From: Gordonia sihwensis NBRC 108236 | GTDB lineage: Bacteria > Actinomycetota > Actinomycetes > Mycobacteriales > Mycobacteriaceae | Direction of reading: 5' to 3' | DNA length: 64,000 nt | NCBI RefSeq assembly: GCF_000333035.1 | Contig: NZ_BANU01000016.1 | Span: forward strand, 1 to 64,000 | The notes under the pieces: model-generated | The model's input: the letters and a program-made list of their open reading frames with translations, nothing else | The model's database searches: none | What the model was told of the DNA's origin: nothing | Made by a program: the position numbers and the translations under genes | Shown: positions 11,401 through 19,447 of the stretch, piece by piece | Numbering within the stretch: the stretch's first letter is position 1 | Layout of the letters: the number at the start of each line of letters is the position of its first letter

Positions 11401-11853
11401 CTTGACGTCGTCGCGGAGCAGCAGCTCCTTGATGTAGAGGCCGGCCATGATCGTCTTGCCGGCACCGGGGTCGTCGGCGAGAAGGAACCGAAGCGGGGTC
11501 CGCGGTAGGAGTTCGCCGTACACCGCGCGAATCTGGTGCGGCAGCGGCTGCACGTCGCTCGTGGCGACGGCCAGCATTGGATCGAAAAGGCCGGCCAGCG
11601 AGATACGTTGGGCCTCGGCGACGAGCTTGAAGTCGCTGGCGGTGGCGTCAAACGCGCGGCTACCGCTGGTGGCGACGCTGAGGTTGTCCTGGTCCTTGCG
11701 GAACACAACCTGTTGGCCAAGTCCACCTGAGCCGTTCTGGTAAGTGAGTGCGAGTGCGTCCGTGCCATGCCATTGAGCAGCGATGACAGTGATCACCTCT
11801 GCGGGAATGAGACCCTCGACTCGCAGACCGGGCTTCAACTCTTCAAGCTGCAC
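8443..11853 (-). CDS. SNF2-type DEAH helicase with C-terminal DUF3883 domain
   Basis: This 1136-residue protein is an ATP-driven DNA translocase or remodeller. Walker A is ADDPGAGKT (126-134), the DEAH box is IIVDEAHRMG (228-231), motif III is MTATPHSG, and motif VI is QRFGRIHRIGQ. The last ~100 residues match DUF3883, a nuclease-like fold, with GFDILS, YRIEVKARI and a late Asn-Glu. The GTG start has AGGAGG 7 nt upstream. The same architecture is known in DrmD of DISARM and in solitary defence-island helicases (family knowledge). No drmA, drmB, drmC or methylase gene is in the window. The neighbouring transposition genes suggest it is cargo, and its downstream partner is broken by an IS. Confidence 0.85.
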   Translation of the reverse strand: MQLEELKPGLRVEGLIPAEVITVIAAQWHGTDALALTYQNGSGGLGQQVVFRKDQDNLSVATSGSRAFDATASDFKLVAEAQRISLAGLFDPMLAVATSDVQPLPHQIRAVYGELLPRTPLRFLLADDPGAGKTIMAGLYIKELLLRDDVKQCLIIAPGGLVEQWQDELFFKFGLRFDLLTNQLIDANINLNVFETNPLVIARMDQLSRNEALQAQLKETEWDLIIVDEAHRMGAHYFGGKLEKTKRFLLGELLGQITRHLLLMTATPHSGKEEDFQLFLTLLDRDRFEGKQKKSVDVTGIMRRMVKEDLLTFEGKKLFPERIAETVPYELTEREKGLYEDVTRYVREGMNRADRLGGKRKNTVGFALTVLQRRLASSPEAIYKSLVRRTERLERKKTEILNGTYKEPDDVIGSGDFDEDEYNAEELEQLEEDVMDAATAAQTVEELNAELVELADLIATAKKVREAGTDRKWTELSTILQDNALVTDSNGWPRKFIIFTEHRDTLDYLQSKIGSLLGKPDSVKAIHGGVRRGERRVITEEFTKNRDVQILIATDAAGEGLNLQAAHLMVNYDLPWNPNRIEQRFGRIHRIGQEEVCRLWNLVASNTREGEVFTRLLEKLDQMRQTYGGKVFDVLGEAFTETPLRNLLLDAIQHGERPDVKAKMHEVIDASVGDGLKDLLDERALASENLAEADLHALRAAMDEARARRLQPHYIEMAFKAAFARLGGRIVRREQGRYEIANVPQQIRAAGTGPIATKYDRVTFDLGKVHADELSRADLLAPDHPLHDAVMDESVRQFGGSLNRGTILVSSTLEETHLLVGVIEEVADATGESVARRFGYAYVDSFGTVTPAGPAPYLDCVAAPENAVTDTARTLPWLAGAEDKTTSWIIANQLPDYLDDVQPRRLAELSKARDLVIKRLEGERDRLILDAAVAAEKERAGEKPKESSESLNRKAVELDARLRKRLALLDHQQLMSTKPPRIVTAALVLPVGILETDLPATAPIHAKETKEVERRGVDLVMARERELGRKPVEQAFNNPGFDILSTDAKGDTYRIEVKARIEGATDFFVTHNEVMVGKNAAPRYRLALVRVDPRGAQHDEVRYLDNPFATTDLGDFNATGIRGDWSKQWAKGKAPF

Positions 11854-11867
11854 GCGTGGACCTCCTC

Positions 11868-11967
11868 ATTGCCAGCCCTCGAACGCTACCCGCCGATACT
11901 GACAGGTTCGCCATCGCCAGGAATTCAACGAGACCAAGCCGAGTGGCATTGCCAGGCCTTCGAACGC
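11868..11967. repeat. Pair of ~20-bp direct repeats upstream of the helicase gene
   Basis: ATTGCCAGCCCTCGAACGCT (11868-11887) recurs as ATTGCCAGGCCTTCGAACGC plus T (11948-11968) with one substitution and one extra base. They lie in the gap between the helicase start and the tniQ stop. They may be regulator-binding sites or transposon-related repeats; the sequence does not decide. Confidence 0.4.
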
Positions 11968-12015
11968 TTGCTGAGAAGCTGTCGAAGACTTCGCTGAGGT
12001 GCCGCCCGACGCCCG

Positions 12016-13674
12016 TCACCTCGAGTTCCCATCGGCGAGTTCGCGCAATGCTCGCCCCAACTCCTCCGGAAGCGTGTCACGAAACACCCGATAAGCCGCC
12101 TTCGATTGTCGGGTCACCGGCGGCGGCCACGCCGGGCTGGTGTCCAACCCCCCCTGAGCAACCTCGCACCACATCCATGTCACCGCGTACGGGAGTGCGG
12201 CCGCGCGCCTCCTCGGACTCGCCGACCGCGCCCAATCGGTGAACCACGTGTCGGGCGTACTCGCGAGCTCGATGACTCGTCGCTCGAGCGCCCGAAAATC
12301 CCGTCGACGCGATAGTTCCCTCGCTGCCGCGCTGGCGGCTGCCGCGATCTCTGAAGGACTCGCGGCCAGTCGCGTGCTCGCCGCTCGCGATGTCCGTCTG
12401 CCAATGTCCGGGTCGAGTTCGATACTCGCTGCAGCAGTGGACCACGTCGACCCTGGCCGTTGTGCGCGCGCAATACACAGGGAGGCGTACAGCCGCCCCG
12501 TGCTTTCCTGCGTTGTCAGCATCCCAGCGAAATGACGACGGTAGGTGTGCTCATCGAGGAGTTGAGGGATCGCAGACAGCGGCAGATCGATCAACGCGTC
12601 GTGATGATCGATCTGCAGGCCGACATGGCGGCGGGCTGAAAGCACCTGGACCACCAGCCAGCTCAACACCGGACTCTTTGCCGCGCGATTGACGATCCAT
12701 CCTCTCGGGCCGCCCGGGACGTCCGGGATCAGATCGAACCACTCGGCCAACCGTGCGACGGCGTCCGCACTCTCCGGACTGGACAGAATCCCATCCGCCT
12801 CCGCCAGTGCTTCACCGCGGGTGACTGCACTTGTCGGCGGCTGAATACCCCACCGAGGCCCTCGAAGCTCAGTTGTGCGACCAGCGGCTTCGGCTTGGAG
12901 ATCTCCGGCCCATTCGACGAAACCCCTTGCGCGAGACCGGGATGCGAGGTGAAGTAGAAGAGTGGTTAAGTTTCGGACTTCTGCGAGGTACGCGGGGGGC
13001 GCGAGAGCGCCATCGAGAACGCTCGTTTCTTCGCCTTGGATAGCGGCCGTAACCCGTGTTGCGGTCCGAATTGCACCTTCGGATGCAGCCGTCGGTTTCT
13101 CTCTCAGGATGGAGTGTCGGCAGGGAGCCGAGAATCCGAGCGGATTCCCGCACGGCTGGTGTTCATCGAGCCGAGGACGCAGCGGACTGTGGTGTCGCGT
13201 TCGAAAGCGCCGGCTACATCTTGAACACTCAGCGACCAGGTAGACGCCGTGGTCGGGACACACTGTCGACACCGGTAGCTTCCACGACAGCTGCCAGATT
13301 CCGTCGTGCGATAGGCAGAGTGGGCATAGTTGCGTCCCATGCTGCGGGAACCACCCCTGGCAAACGATGGCGCGGTAGCTCGCCCGATCGAGCGGGTCGA
13401 AGCCGTCGAGGTTGAGTGGCGCGCCTCCGTCGTAACGCAACAAGGTCGAATTCTCGACGGCCGATGCCCCCAGCCCAGTGAGATCCACTATTCGGCCGAC
13501 GAGCTCATCGCTAGGCCGGACCAGCATGAAAGCCGTCGAGACCGACGATCCGTCCCGGTTCTCCTTGAGCATGCGGACAAGACTCTTGGTCGTCAGATCG
13601 TTCACAAGTGCAATCCGCTCGAGGTACGAATCAAGCGACTCGCGTGGATCGATTGCAACTCGAGCGGGGAGCAT
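12016..13674 (-). CDS. tniQ: TniQ-family target-selection protein
   Basis: This 552-residue protein carries the TniQ signature. The N-terminal ARVAIDPRESLDSYLERIA is followed by a zinc finger CPLCL (C117/C120), CPDHGVYL (C139/H142) and CSRC (C150/C153). TniQ and TnsD proteins recognise the insertion site and recruit the ATPase (family knowledge). It is the last gene of the transposition module, 63 bp after the second TniQ-like gene. The long C-terminal part is helical and presumably gives DNA specificity. The sequence specificity is not predictable here. Confidence 0.8.
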   Translation of the reverse strand: MLPARVAIDPRESLDSYLERIALVNDLTTKSLVRMLKENRDGSSVSTAFMLVRPSDELVGRIVDLTGLGASAVENSTLLRYDGGAPLNLDGFDPLDRASYRAIVCQGWFPQHGTQLCPLCLSHDGIWQLSWKLPVSTVCPDHGVYLVAECSRCSRRFRTRHHSPLRPRLDEHQPCGNPLGFSAPCRHSILREKPTAASEGAIRTATRVTAAIQGEETSVLDGALAPPAYLAEVRNLTTLLLHLASRSRARGFVEWAGDLQAEAAGRTTELRGPRWGIQPPTSAVTRGEALAEADGILSSPESADAVARLAEWFDLIPDVPGGPRGWIVNRAAKSPVLSWLVVQVLSARRHVGLQIDHHDALIDLPLSAIPQLLDEHTYRRHFAGMLTTQESTGRLYASLCIARAQRPGSTWSTAAASIELDPDIGRRTSRAASTRLAASPSEIAAAASAAARELSRRRDFRALERRVIELASTPDTWFTDWARSASPRRRAAALPYAVTWMWCEVAQGGLDTSPAWPPPVTRQSKAAYRVFRDTLPEELGRALRELADGNSR

Positions 13675-13737
13675 TAGCTCAGAGGCTCCATCGCCGTCGC
13701 GGTTTGGTAGCGCCCGCAGTGGGCGAGCGACTGGAAG

Positions 13738-15267
13738 TCACGCGCCCACACGAGTCCGGTCCTCTTCTGAGACTCGGTCCGAATCCACCACACCGAAGTC
13801 TCCACTCCCAACCTGACGCACAAGATCTTCGTCGGCGACGCAGATCGCTTCGGCGGCACTGCGGAGGATGAGACGGCCTTCGGGGTTGAGCGCAGCGTCA
13901 AATGCTTTCAGGTGTTCGGCGTCTGGCCATGTACGCGGGCTATCACAGGTTGCATCGAACCACATCCAAGATGCGGCGAGCCGGGCGCAGCCATCGAAGT
14001 TCCGGGCGGCTGCGGGCAGGGTGCCGACCAGGTCCGGCGGGGCGGCTTCAATCCGTCTTAACGCGTCGCGGCGCTCACGGTAGTTGACGAGCTCGTCGAG
14101 GCATAGAGCTCGCGCCAGATTCATCGCATGGGCAATGTCGCTCTCGCGGTGGAAGATCGGAGTCCATTTCGGCCACGCCCCTATGCAAATCGAGTAGCTA
14201 CCAGCTTTCGTCAGACGGTAGGTCGGCTCGTCGGCAAGGCTCCAATGATCGCGCAACCGAACACATTGACTGAGAAGTAGCGCGACTCTGGAACGCCACA
14301 ACCACTGGGCGGGGTCGAGCACGAACGGTTCGCCTTCTTGCCGGTAGATCCCTGGGATGTGGTCAAGCGTCAATTGCGTATGGCCAAGCGCCAGCCGCAT
14401 CAGATCTTCGCCGCGTGGATGGCGGACTGAGCTCTTCGGTAACCGCATGGTCTTGACAGTCTTCGCGCCTGTGCGGAGTACCCGTCGAGTGAAGACCTGC
14501 GAATCGGGTATTTCAGAATTCTCTGGTCGGACAGGAGTGGGACGTGGATGTGGAGATACTCGTGGTGTCAGCCACGTTCGCTGTTCTTCCCAGGCCATTG
14601 CGATGGCCAGTGCACGAACGGCAGGAGATCGCGGTAGCTCTTCCTCGGACTCGTGACTCGTCGCAAGATCTGCCGTCGCAGTGGTCACCAACTGAGCATC
14701 AGCTGGGATCCAGTGTGCAGATCCTCGACTGAGCCGACGAGCCACCGAGGGTAGTTCCGCACGGAGACACTCAAGTCGGTCGAGTGCATCGAAGTCAGTC
14801 GTAGATCTGTGTGCAGCGGACGAGACCTCCTTGCAGACCGACAGAATCCGATTGGGAACTCTGGTCAACTGCGCAGTGCCACTACCGGGCATCCCGATGA
14901 GGTGCCCGCAGTAGAAGCAGACCGGAGACAGAGCCAAAGCCCACTCTCGCCGTGCCACTCCGTTTGGGGCGCAACGGCAATGCTGACCCCACTCACTTGC
15001 CAGCCAGCCTTCCTTCGCGAGCACTCGACTATGGCAGTCATCAAGGGTCATCGCCGAAATGCGCGAGAATGGCTGGCGCGTCAGCGTGGCCAGGTGCCGC
15101 AGAATCGGCTCGTAGTCAGACGCTGATCGCGATAACTGACTTCGACCAAGGATCTTGGTGACGGTGGTGCAATTCGCCGTCGCCGCGCGCAATACGAAGG
15201 ACTCCAGCGATTCATCGTCGGCTGGAATCGGTCGAGCAGGCAGATAGCCGATACGAGGCTCTCGCAT
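13738..15267 (-). CDS. Second TniQ-like protein
   Basis: This 509-residue protein begins PRIGYLPARPIPADDESLES, the usual TniQ start. It has a modified zinc-binding patch (WGQHCRC, then SPVCFYCGHLIG) in place of the classic three-pair finger. The rest is helical. ATG 15267 is chosen because AAGGGGG lies 6 nt upstream. ATG 15300 or GTG 15303, overlapping the ATPase stop, are alternatives that would couple translation. Two TniQ paralogues in one module suggest two targeting routes or a heteromeric target complex. Confidence 0.7.
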   Translation of the reverse strand: MREPRIGYLPARPIPADDESLESFVLRAATANCTTVTKILGRSQLSRSASDYEPILRHLATLTRQPFSRISAMTLDDCHSRVLAKEGWLASEWGQHCRCAPNGVARREWALALSPVCFYCGHLIGMPGSGTAQLTRVPNRILSVCKEVSSAAHRSTTDFDALDRLECLRAELPSVARRLSRGSAHWIPADAQLVTTATADLATSHESEEELPRSPAVRALAIAMAWEEQRTWLTPRVSPHPRPTPVRPENSEIPDSQVFTRRVLRTGAKTVKTMRLPKSSVRHPRGEDLMRLALGHTQLTLDHIPGIYRQEGEPFVLDPAQWLWRSRVALLLSQCVRLRDHWSLADEPTYRLTKAGSYSICIGAWPKWTPIFHRESDIAHAMNLARALCLDELVNYRERRDALRRIEAAPPDLVGTLPAAARNFDGCARLAASWMWFDATCDSPRTWPDAEHLKAFDAALNPEGRLILRSAAEAICVADEDLVRQVGSGDFGVVDSDRVSEEDRTRVGA

Positions 15268-15299
15268 GGATAGCCCCCTTCCGTTGTCTGCCGGTGACA

Positions 15300-16355
15300 T
15301 CACACCCTGCTCTGCTTGCTGCGGCGCCGAAGATCGATTTCCGCCTCTGCTGCGTGCGCTCGTTTACTGAGGCGGACTTCCTTCAGGTGTTCTGGGTTGA
15401 TCGTGTGCGTGCCGTCGGCGATCGCTGCAAGTGTCGCAATGCGGAGGAGGCGTGTCGCGTCACCGACGTAGCCCTGAGATCGCTTCCAGATGGGCCCCGC
15501 GAGCTGTGAAGTGAGAAGCCCTTCGCTTGCCCGAGGGAGATGCGGAAGGAGATAACCTTCCAGCCCGTAGAGCAGTTGCTGCCACGCGTGTTGCTCCTCC
15601 GAAGTCTCGATTCCGTAAGGACTGAAGCTCATTGGCTGGAGGCGGCCGATAAGCTGGGCATCGCTCATGGCTTCACTGGATTCGAGGTCTGTCCCAACCA
15701 GAATTAAGCTGGCGTTGAATTCGCCGAGCTCGGTGTTCATGTACTTCACGTGATCGAGGACCTCCCGGCCGCCCTTCCAGTTGGTACGCAGTAGATGGAA
15801 GTCGTCGATGAGAAGGGTGCGCACGCCGTGGCGTGCCAATGCCCTGACCGCGGCGGTTGACGTCTGGTGGGCGGCGCCGCTGGCGGATAAGCGGAAGAAG
15901 TCAAGGACTTGGGAGTTGAATCCTTTGACCATCGAGCCAGATTGCAGGTTGACCCAAACGACGGGGCATAGGTCTGCGTCGATCGTTGGCTGAGGGTTCC
16001 ACGTGGGCAGTTCTGCAGGGCCTTTCGGTGCGCCTACGATCCATTCCACGTATTTCCTTGTGGCCCAGCGGCGGACCGCCGTGCTCTTCCCGAGCGTGCT
16101 TGCGCCTGTGACCGACGCTATTGCCTTCGCACCGGGGCCCGTTTCAGAATTCTCCTGCACGATCTCAGTGAGTCGGTCTGCGACTGCGCGGGTCTCGGCC
16201 GTTTCGACGTAGAGTCCATTCATCCATTGACGCAGCGCATCGACCGCCCGCGAGCGGTCCTCGGATGTCATCCTGTCCCAACCAGCCGACGTGTACAGAG
16301 GTGGTTCTGGCAACTCCGTTTTGGTGCAAGCCAAATGCCAAGCGAGAGAGTCCAT
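15300..16355 (-). CDS. tniB: TniB/TnsC-type AAA ATPase
   Basis: This 351-residue transposition regulator has Walker A VTGASTLGKST (84-92) and Walker B TLLIDDFHLL (Asp184/Asp185). Such ATPases bind target DNA as filaments and activate the transposase once TniQ has chosen a site. The ATG overlaps the stop of the transposase gene as TGATG. The open frame upstream of 16355 only reads through the transposase C terminus. Confidence 0.85.
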   Translation of the reverse strand: MDSLAWHLACTKTELPEPPLYTSAGWDRMTSEDRSRAVDALRQWMNGLYVETAETRAVADRLTEIVQENSETGPGAKAIASVTGASTLGKSTAVRRWATRKYVEWIVGAPKGPAELPTWNPQPTIDADLCPVVWVNLQSGSMVKGFNSQVLDFFRLSASGAAHQTSTAAVRALARHGVRTLLIDDFHLLRTNWKGGREVLDHVKYMNTELGEFNASLILVGTDLESSEAMSDAQLIGRLQPMSFSPYGIETSEEQHAWQQLLYGLEGYLLPHLPRASEGLLTSQLAGPIWKRSQGYVGDATRLLRIATLAAIADGTHTINPEHLKEVRLSKRAHAAEAEIDLRRRSKQSRV

Positions 16356-18547
16356 CAGGAGTCGGCCCGCATCGTCGGCCACGGGACGTCGAGGATGTCC
16401 AAGGGAACGTCGTCCTGGGGTGAATCGGTATGGGGCGTCTTGGTGCGTGCTTCGTTGCCGCCCGACTGAGTGGCTTCGTCGCGGGTTGCACCTTGGGCTG
16501 CCTGAGCTTCTTCGTGGTCTTTGCGCGATTGTTCAACTCTGCGGTGCGCGGCTGACAGTTTGGCAGTCCAGTCAGTTGGAACGGGCCCAGAGGTGAGTTC
16601 CGTGAGCTCGTCGAGGATCTGCCGCTGCGCTGAGCCCCGACTCAGAATGTGGTTGCCGCCGCGTTCGCGGACGCGCCGCCTAACAGCCTGAACGATCGTA
16701 TCGGTCATCGGCGCGTCAGTGAAGAAAGATCCTCGCCACGCAACGGGGCGTACACGGCCGGTCTCGGGGTGCGGGAACCAGATGCTCGACAAGTCGTGCG
16801 GGTCGACAAGAAAGGGAACCTTGTTGTCGTCGTCCCTGAACTGGCCCCGTGCGACATTCCGAAAATCATCGAGCAGCTTGCCGTCGTAGACCATCTCAGC
16901 AAACTCGACACCTGCGACTCCGACTGTGCCCCACTTGACCGGAAGCATCTGATAGATCATGTCTGCACGCTGCGGTACGTCGATACGGCCGGTGACGTCG
17001 AGCATGATGTCCCAGAGCTCCAAAGGACTGGTGCGAGCGGTGGGCTCACCACCGATAACCAAGCCTGTGTGCCACGACCGGTGGTAGTCCAAGGCGACGA
17101 ATCGCCGAAGGTGTTCTTCCAGTTCGGCGGCCGTGACCAATGCCTCCTCGGCGACCAATCGACCGCGCTCCGAGGTATTGCGACCTTTGTAGCCGGGGAG
17201 CTGTTGAACGGCCCGTTGTAGCGTCTCGTGCCAGCGTTCAACGTGGGGGTTGTCCGTTGGCTTCTTCCCGCGACTGAGCAACAAGTCAATCCCGAAGTCG
17301 CGCAGAATCGCGCGGAAGTGATCGGACACGAAGATCGAACCGTGGTCGGCGCGGATCGCGTCCGGCATGACGCCAGGGATGTGGTGCTCTCCTTGAAGCG
17401 TAGTGAAATCGGGTGCAACACTTCTGCGCCCAACGTTGACCGCGACATCAGAAGCGTCGACGACTTGGGGCAAACCGGCCCAGCGCCAGTGACTGATGGT
17501 GGTGCCCTCCACCATCATCGAGAACGGGCGGCAGATGTCGTAGAGAAGTAGCCCGGCATCGATTCCATCGGCGCTCTTCGGCACCACGCGCAGTGCGAGG
17601 ACCACTCTGGTGGCGACGTCGATTGCAGTGAGGATTTCGACGCTGAAGGGTCGCCCGAGAAGCGGGTCGTATACGAGGTTGTCCGCCCTCGTGGCGTCGA
17701 TGGCGACTATTTGCCCAGGCCTGATTGCGGGGAAGTGCTCTTTGCCCGACACGCGCTGTAGCGACCGGCTTCTCTGGGTGCGGGTTGTTGCGCCCGCGCC
17801 CCGTTTGAGGTGCGCGAGATACTCTGCCGTCAGACGCTGCGGCGTGGAGACATCCACGTGCCCTGCACGCTTGAGCTCAACCTTGATCCGCCGATCAAGC
17901 TCGCTGATGTTGGCGTCCGCCCGATCTCCGTCCAGGGTGGCGAAGACCAACTCAGCAACAGTCCGATAGCGCTCATCGATTCGCTCCCACGTCTGTTCGC
18001 GACGCAGGGATCTGGCATCGAGGAGCCCGAGTAGTCCGTCGCGTTTCCATGCACGCACCCAGTTGCGGATGGTGCTGTCGACCGGAGCCGATCGCTTGAT
18101 CTCACCGTTCGCGATGCGGCGTTGTAGGGCACGATCTCCCACAGCTTCTTGCTGCAACGCGACCGCCATCGCGCGACAGCGCGCCGCCTCGGAGACGCCG
18201 AAGCCTTCGCCGAAGGGTGGGCGCGGTTCGCCATCGCGCGCGAGTTCGGCGTGACCGTCCCGGTAGCCGGTCAGTATCTCATGCACGATTTCAAGTTTGT
18301 CGAGGGCGGCTCGGCGCGTTTCCTCAGACAGGCCATCCCAGTACGGGCGGAGCGCCGGTCTGATTGGCGCTACATCGCCATCGACCACGACTCGCACCTC
18401 TGCGAGTTCGGGCCAATCGACGTGCAAGGAATCGCCGACGCTGGTGCGGAGGTCTACGCCGGCCGCTGATACCGCTGTCACCAGACCGGTTCCCCACTCA
18501 GTCAGAAGTCGGCCACCGACCTCAACCACTGTGCGACTTGTGTCCAC
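16355..18547 (-). CDS. tniA: TniA/TnsB-type DDE transposase
   Basis: This 730-residue Mu/TnsB-class transposase has an N-terminal HTH region (IRNWVRAWKRDGLLGLLDAR, ~160-180). The RNase H-like core has Asp284 (IVAIDATRAD), Asp401 (AIRADHGSIF) and Glu437 (NPHVERWHE), a D-D-35-E spacing. A Mu-type beta-barrel domain follows. The charged, disordered C-terminal tail (from ~650) probably contacts the ATPase. The GTG start shares one base with the tnsA-like stop, indicating coupled translation. All catalytic residues are intact. Confidence 0.9.
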   Translation of the reverse strand: MDTSRTVVEVGGRLLTEWGTGLVTAVSAAGVDLRTSVGDSLHVDWPELAEVRVVVDGDVAPIRPALRPYWDGLSEETRRAALDKLEIVHEILTGYRDGHAELARDGEPRPPFGEGFGVSEAARCRAMAVALQQEAVGDRALQRRIANGEIKRSAPVDSTIRNWVRAWKRDGLLGLLDARSLRREQTWERIDERYRTVAELVFATLDGDRADANISELDRRIKVELKRAGHVDVSTPQRLTAEYLAHLKRGAGATTRTQRSRSLQRVSGKEHFPAIRPGQIVAIDATRADNLVYDPLLGRPFSVEILTAIDVATRVVLALRVVPKSADGIDAGLLLYDICRPFSMMVEGTTISHWRWAGLPQVVDASDVAVNVGRRSVAPDFTTLQGEHHIPGVMPDAIRADHGSIFVSDHFRAILRDFGIDLLLSRGKKPTDNPHVERWHETLQRAVQQLPGYKGRNTSERGRLVAEEALVTAAELEEHLRRFVALDYHRSWHTGLVIGGEPTARTSPLELWDIMLDVTGRIDVPQRADMIYQMLPVKWGTVGVAGVEFAEMVYDGKLLDDFRNVARGQFRDDDNKVPFLVDPHDLSSIWFPHPETGRVRPVAWRGSFFTDAPMTDTIVQAVRRRVRERGGNHILSRGSAQRQILDELTELTSGPVPTDWTAKLSAAHRRVEQSRKDHEEAQAAQGATRDEATQSGGNEARTKTPHTDSPQDDVPLDILDVPWPTMRADS

Positions 18548-19275
18548 TACGCCACCAGTCCCGCGCGCACTGGCGTTTCCATCGTCAATCGCTTCGAGAG
18601 GTTGGTATCCAGCTCACCGGACCAGACCATGTGCCAGACCACGGCGATGGCCTCCCCGTTTCCGGTATCCAGACGAAATAGGGAGCCCAGAGTCGCGGCG
18701 TCGTTACTTGCTTCCTTCCCGATCTCGCCAGCCACCTGGTCATACCAGGAAGGCCTTCGGCGGTAGCCGTGCAGCCACAGAAGGTTTAGGCGTTCTACGC
18801 GGTCGAGTCCGTTGAATACCTCGTGACGCCATCCCACATTCGCGCAGGCGGCCTCGACCATTGCGACCTGAAGCTTGAATTTGTCGTCCATCTTGTGCGG
18901 CAGGCGTGCATTCCAGAGCGTTACCGCCCCGGTGTCGTCAAGGCTGAGTAAGTCGGGCGTGTTTTTCGCCGAGGACGATCCGCCCCGCTTCAGCTGACAC
19001 GGTTGCGGTATCAGCGCGACGATATCGTTGAGCCGGTCCAGGCGTCGCAAGAGGTCATGCTCGAGGCCCGACTCGAGTTCTAGGTGGTCGCGCATGGTCA
19101 GTGAATACGCAGTGACAGGTATGTGCCGGTGACGTTCCGAGGATCGAGGCTTGCGAATCGGAACTACACGTGCGAGATCCGGCGGACCGTCGGACCGCCA
19201 GTTCAACACGCGGGACACCTTGTCGCCAGCGAATCGGAACCGCCACGTCACCGCCGCGCGGGAACTCTCGGTCAA
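18547..19275 (-). CDS. tnsA: TnsA-like endonuclease homologue with an altered active site
   Basis: This 242-residue protein lies directly upstream of the transposase, where TnsA is found in Tn7-type elements. TnsA normally cuts the 5' ends. Here HLELESGLEHDLL supplies candidate Glu residues (E68/E72), and LIPQPCQLKR and NTPDLLSLDD (D108) follow as in TnsA. The expected catalytic lysine is not seen; the strand reads VTLWNARLP, with Arg124 near that place. The TTG start is supported by GGAGG 6 nt upstream. It may be a divergent nuclease or a structural subunit only, in which case transposition would be replicative. Confidence 0.65.
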   Translation of the reverse strand: MTESSRAAVTWRFRFAGDKVSRVLNWRSDGPPDLARVVPIRKPRSSERHRHIPVTAYSLTMRDHLELESGLEHDLLRRLDRLNDIVALIPQPCQLKRGGSSSAKNTPDLLSLDDTGAVTLWNARLPHKMDDKFKLQVAMVEAACANVGWRHEVFNGLDRVERLNLLWLHGYRRRPSWYDQVAGEIGKEASNDAATLGSLFRLDTGNGEAIAVVWHMVWSGELDTNLSKRLTMETPVRAGLVA

Positions 19276-19300
19276 GTGACACCTCCGCTTCCGCAGGAAT

Positions 19301-19324
19301 TAGCACCAAATCTAGCAAGAAATC
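19301..19324 (+). repeat. Two tandem TAGCANNAAATC repeats upstream of tnsA
   Basis: TAGCACCAAATC is followed directly by TAGCAAGAAATC. A third copy lies at 20391-20402 in the same orientation. Short same-orientation repeats near tnsA are typical of transposase-binding sites in a Tn7-like right end, and they may also regulate the tnsA promoter. Confidence 0.55.
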
Positions 19325-19447
19325 GAGGTCGAAGGGCTACTAAGGGAGCAAGTCGACAATCGGTCAGCGAGGCATTTCGGGTGATAGGCCGACGTCTCCT
19401 TCGCCCCATCAGCGGTCCGTGTCGGAAGGCTGCGATAGGTTGCTCCC

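Noticed and set aside
9175..11508. 777-codon plus-strand frame
   Set aside because: It is the shadow of the SNF2 helicase; the minus strand has all helicase motifs.
8443..11853. A complete DISARM system
   Set aside because: Only a DrmD-like helicase is present; no drmA, drmB, drmC or methylase gene was found in the window.
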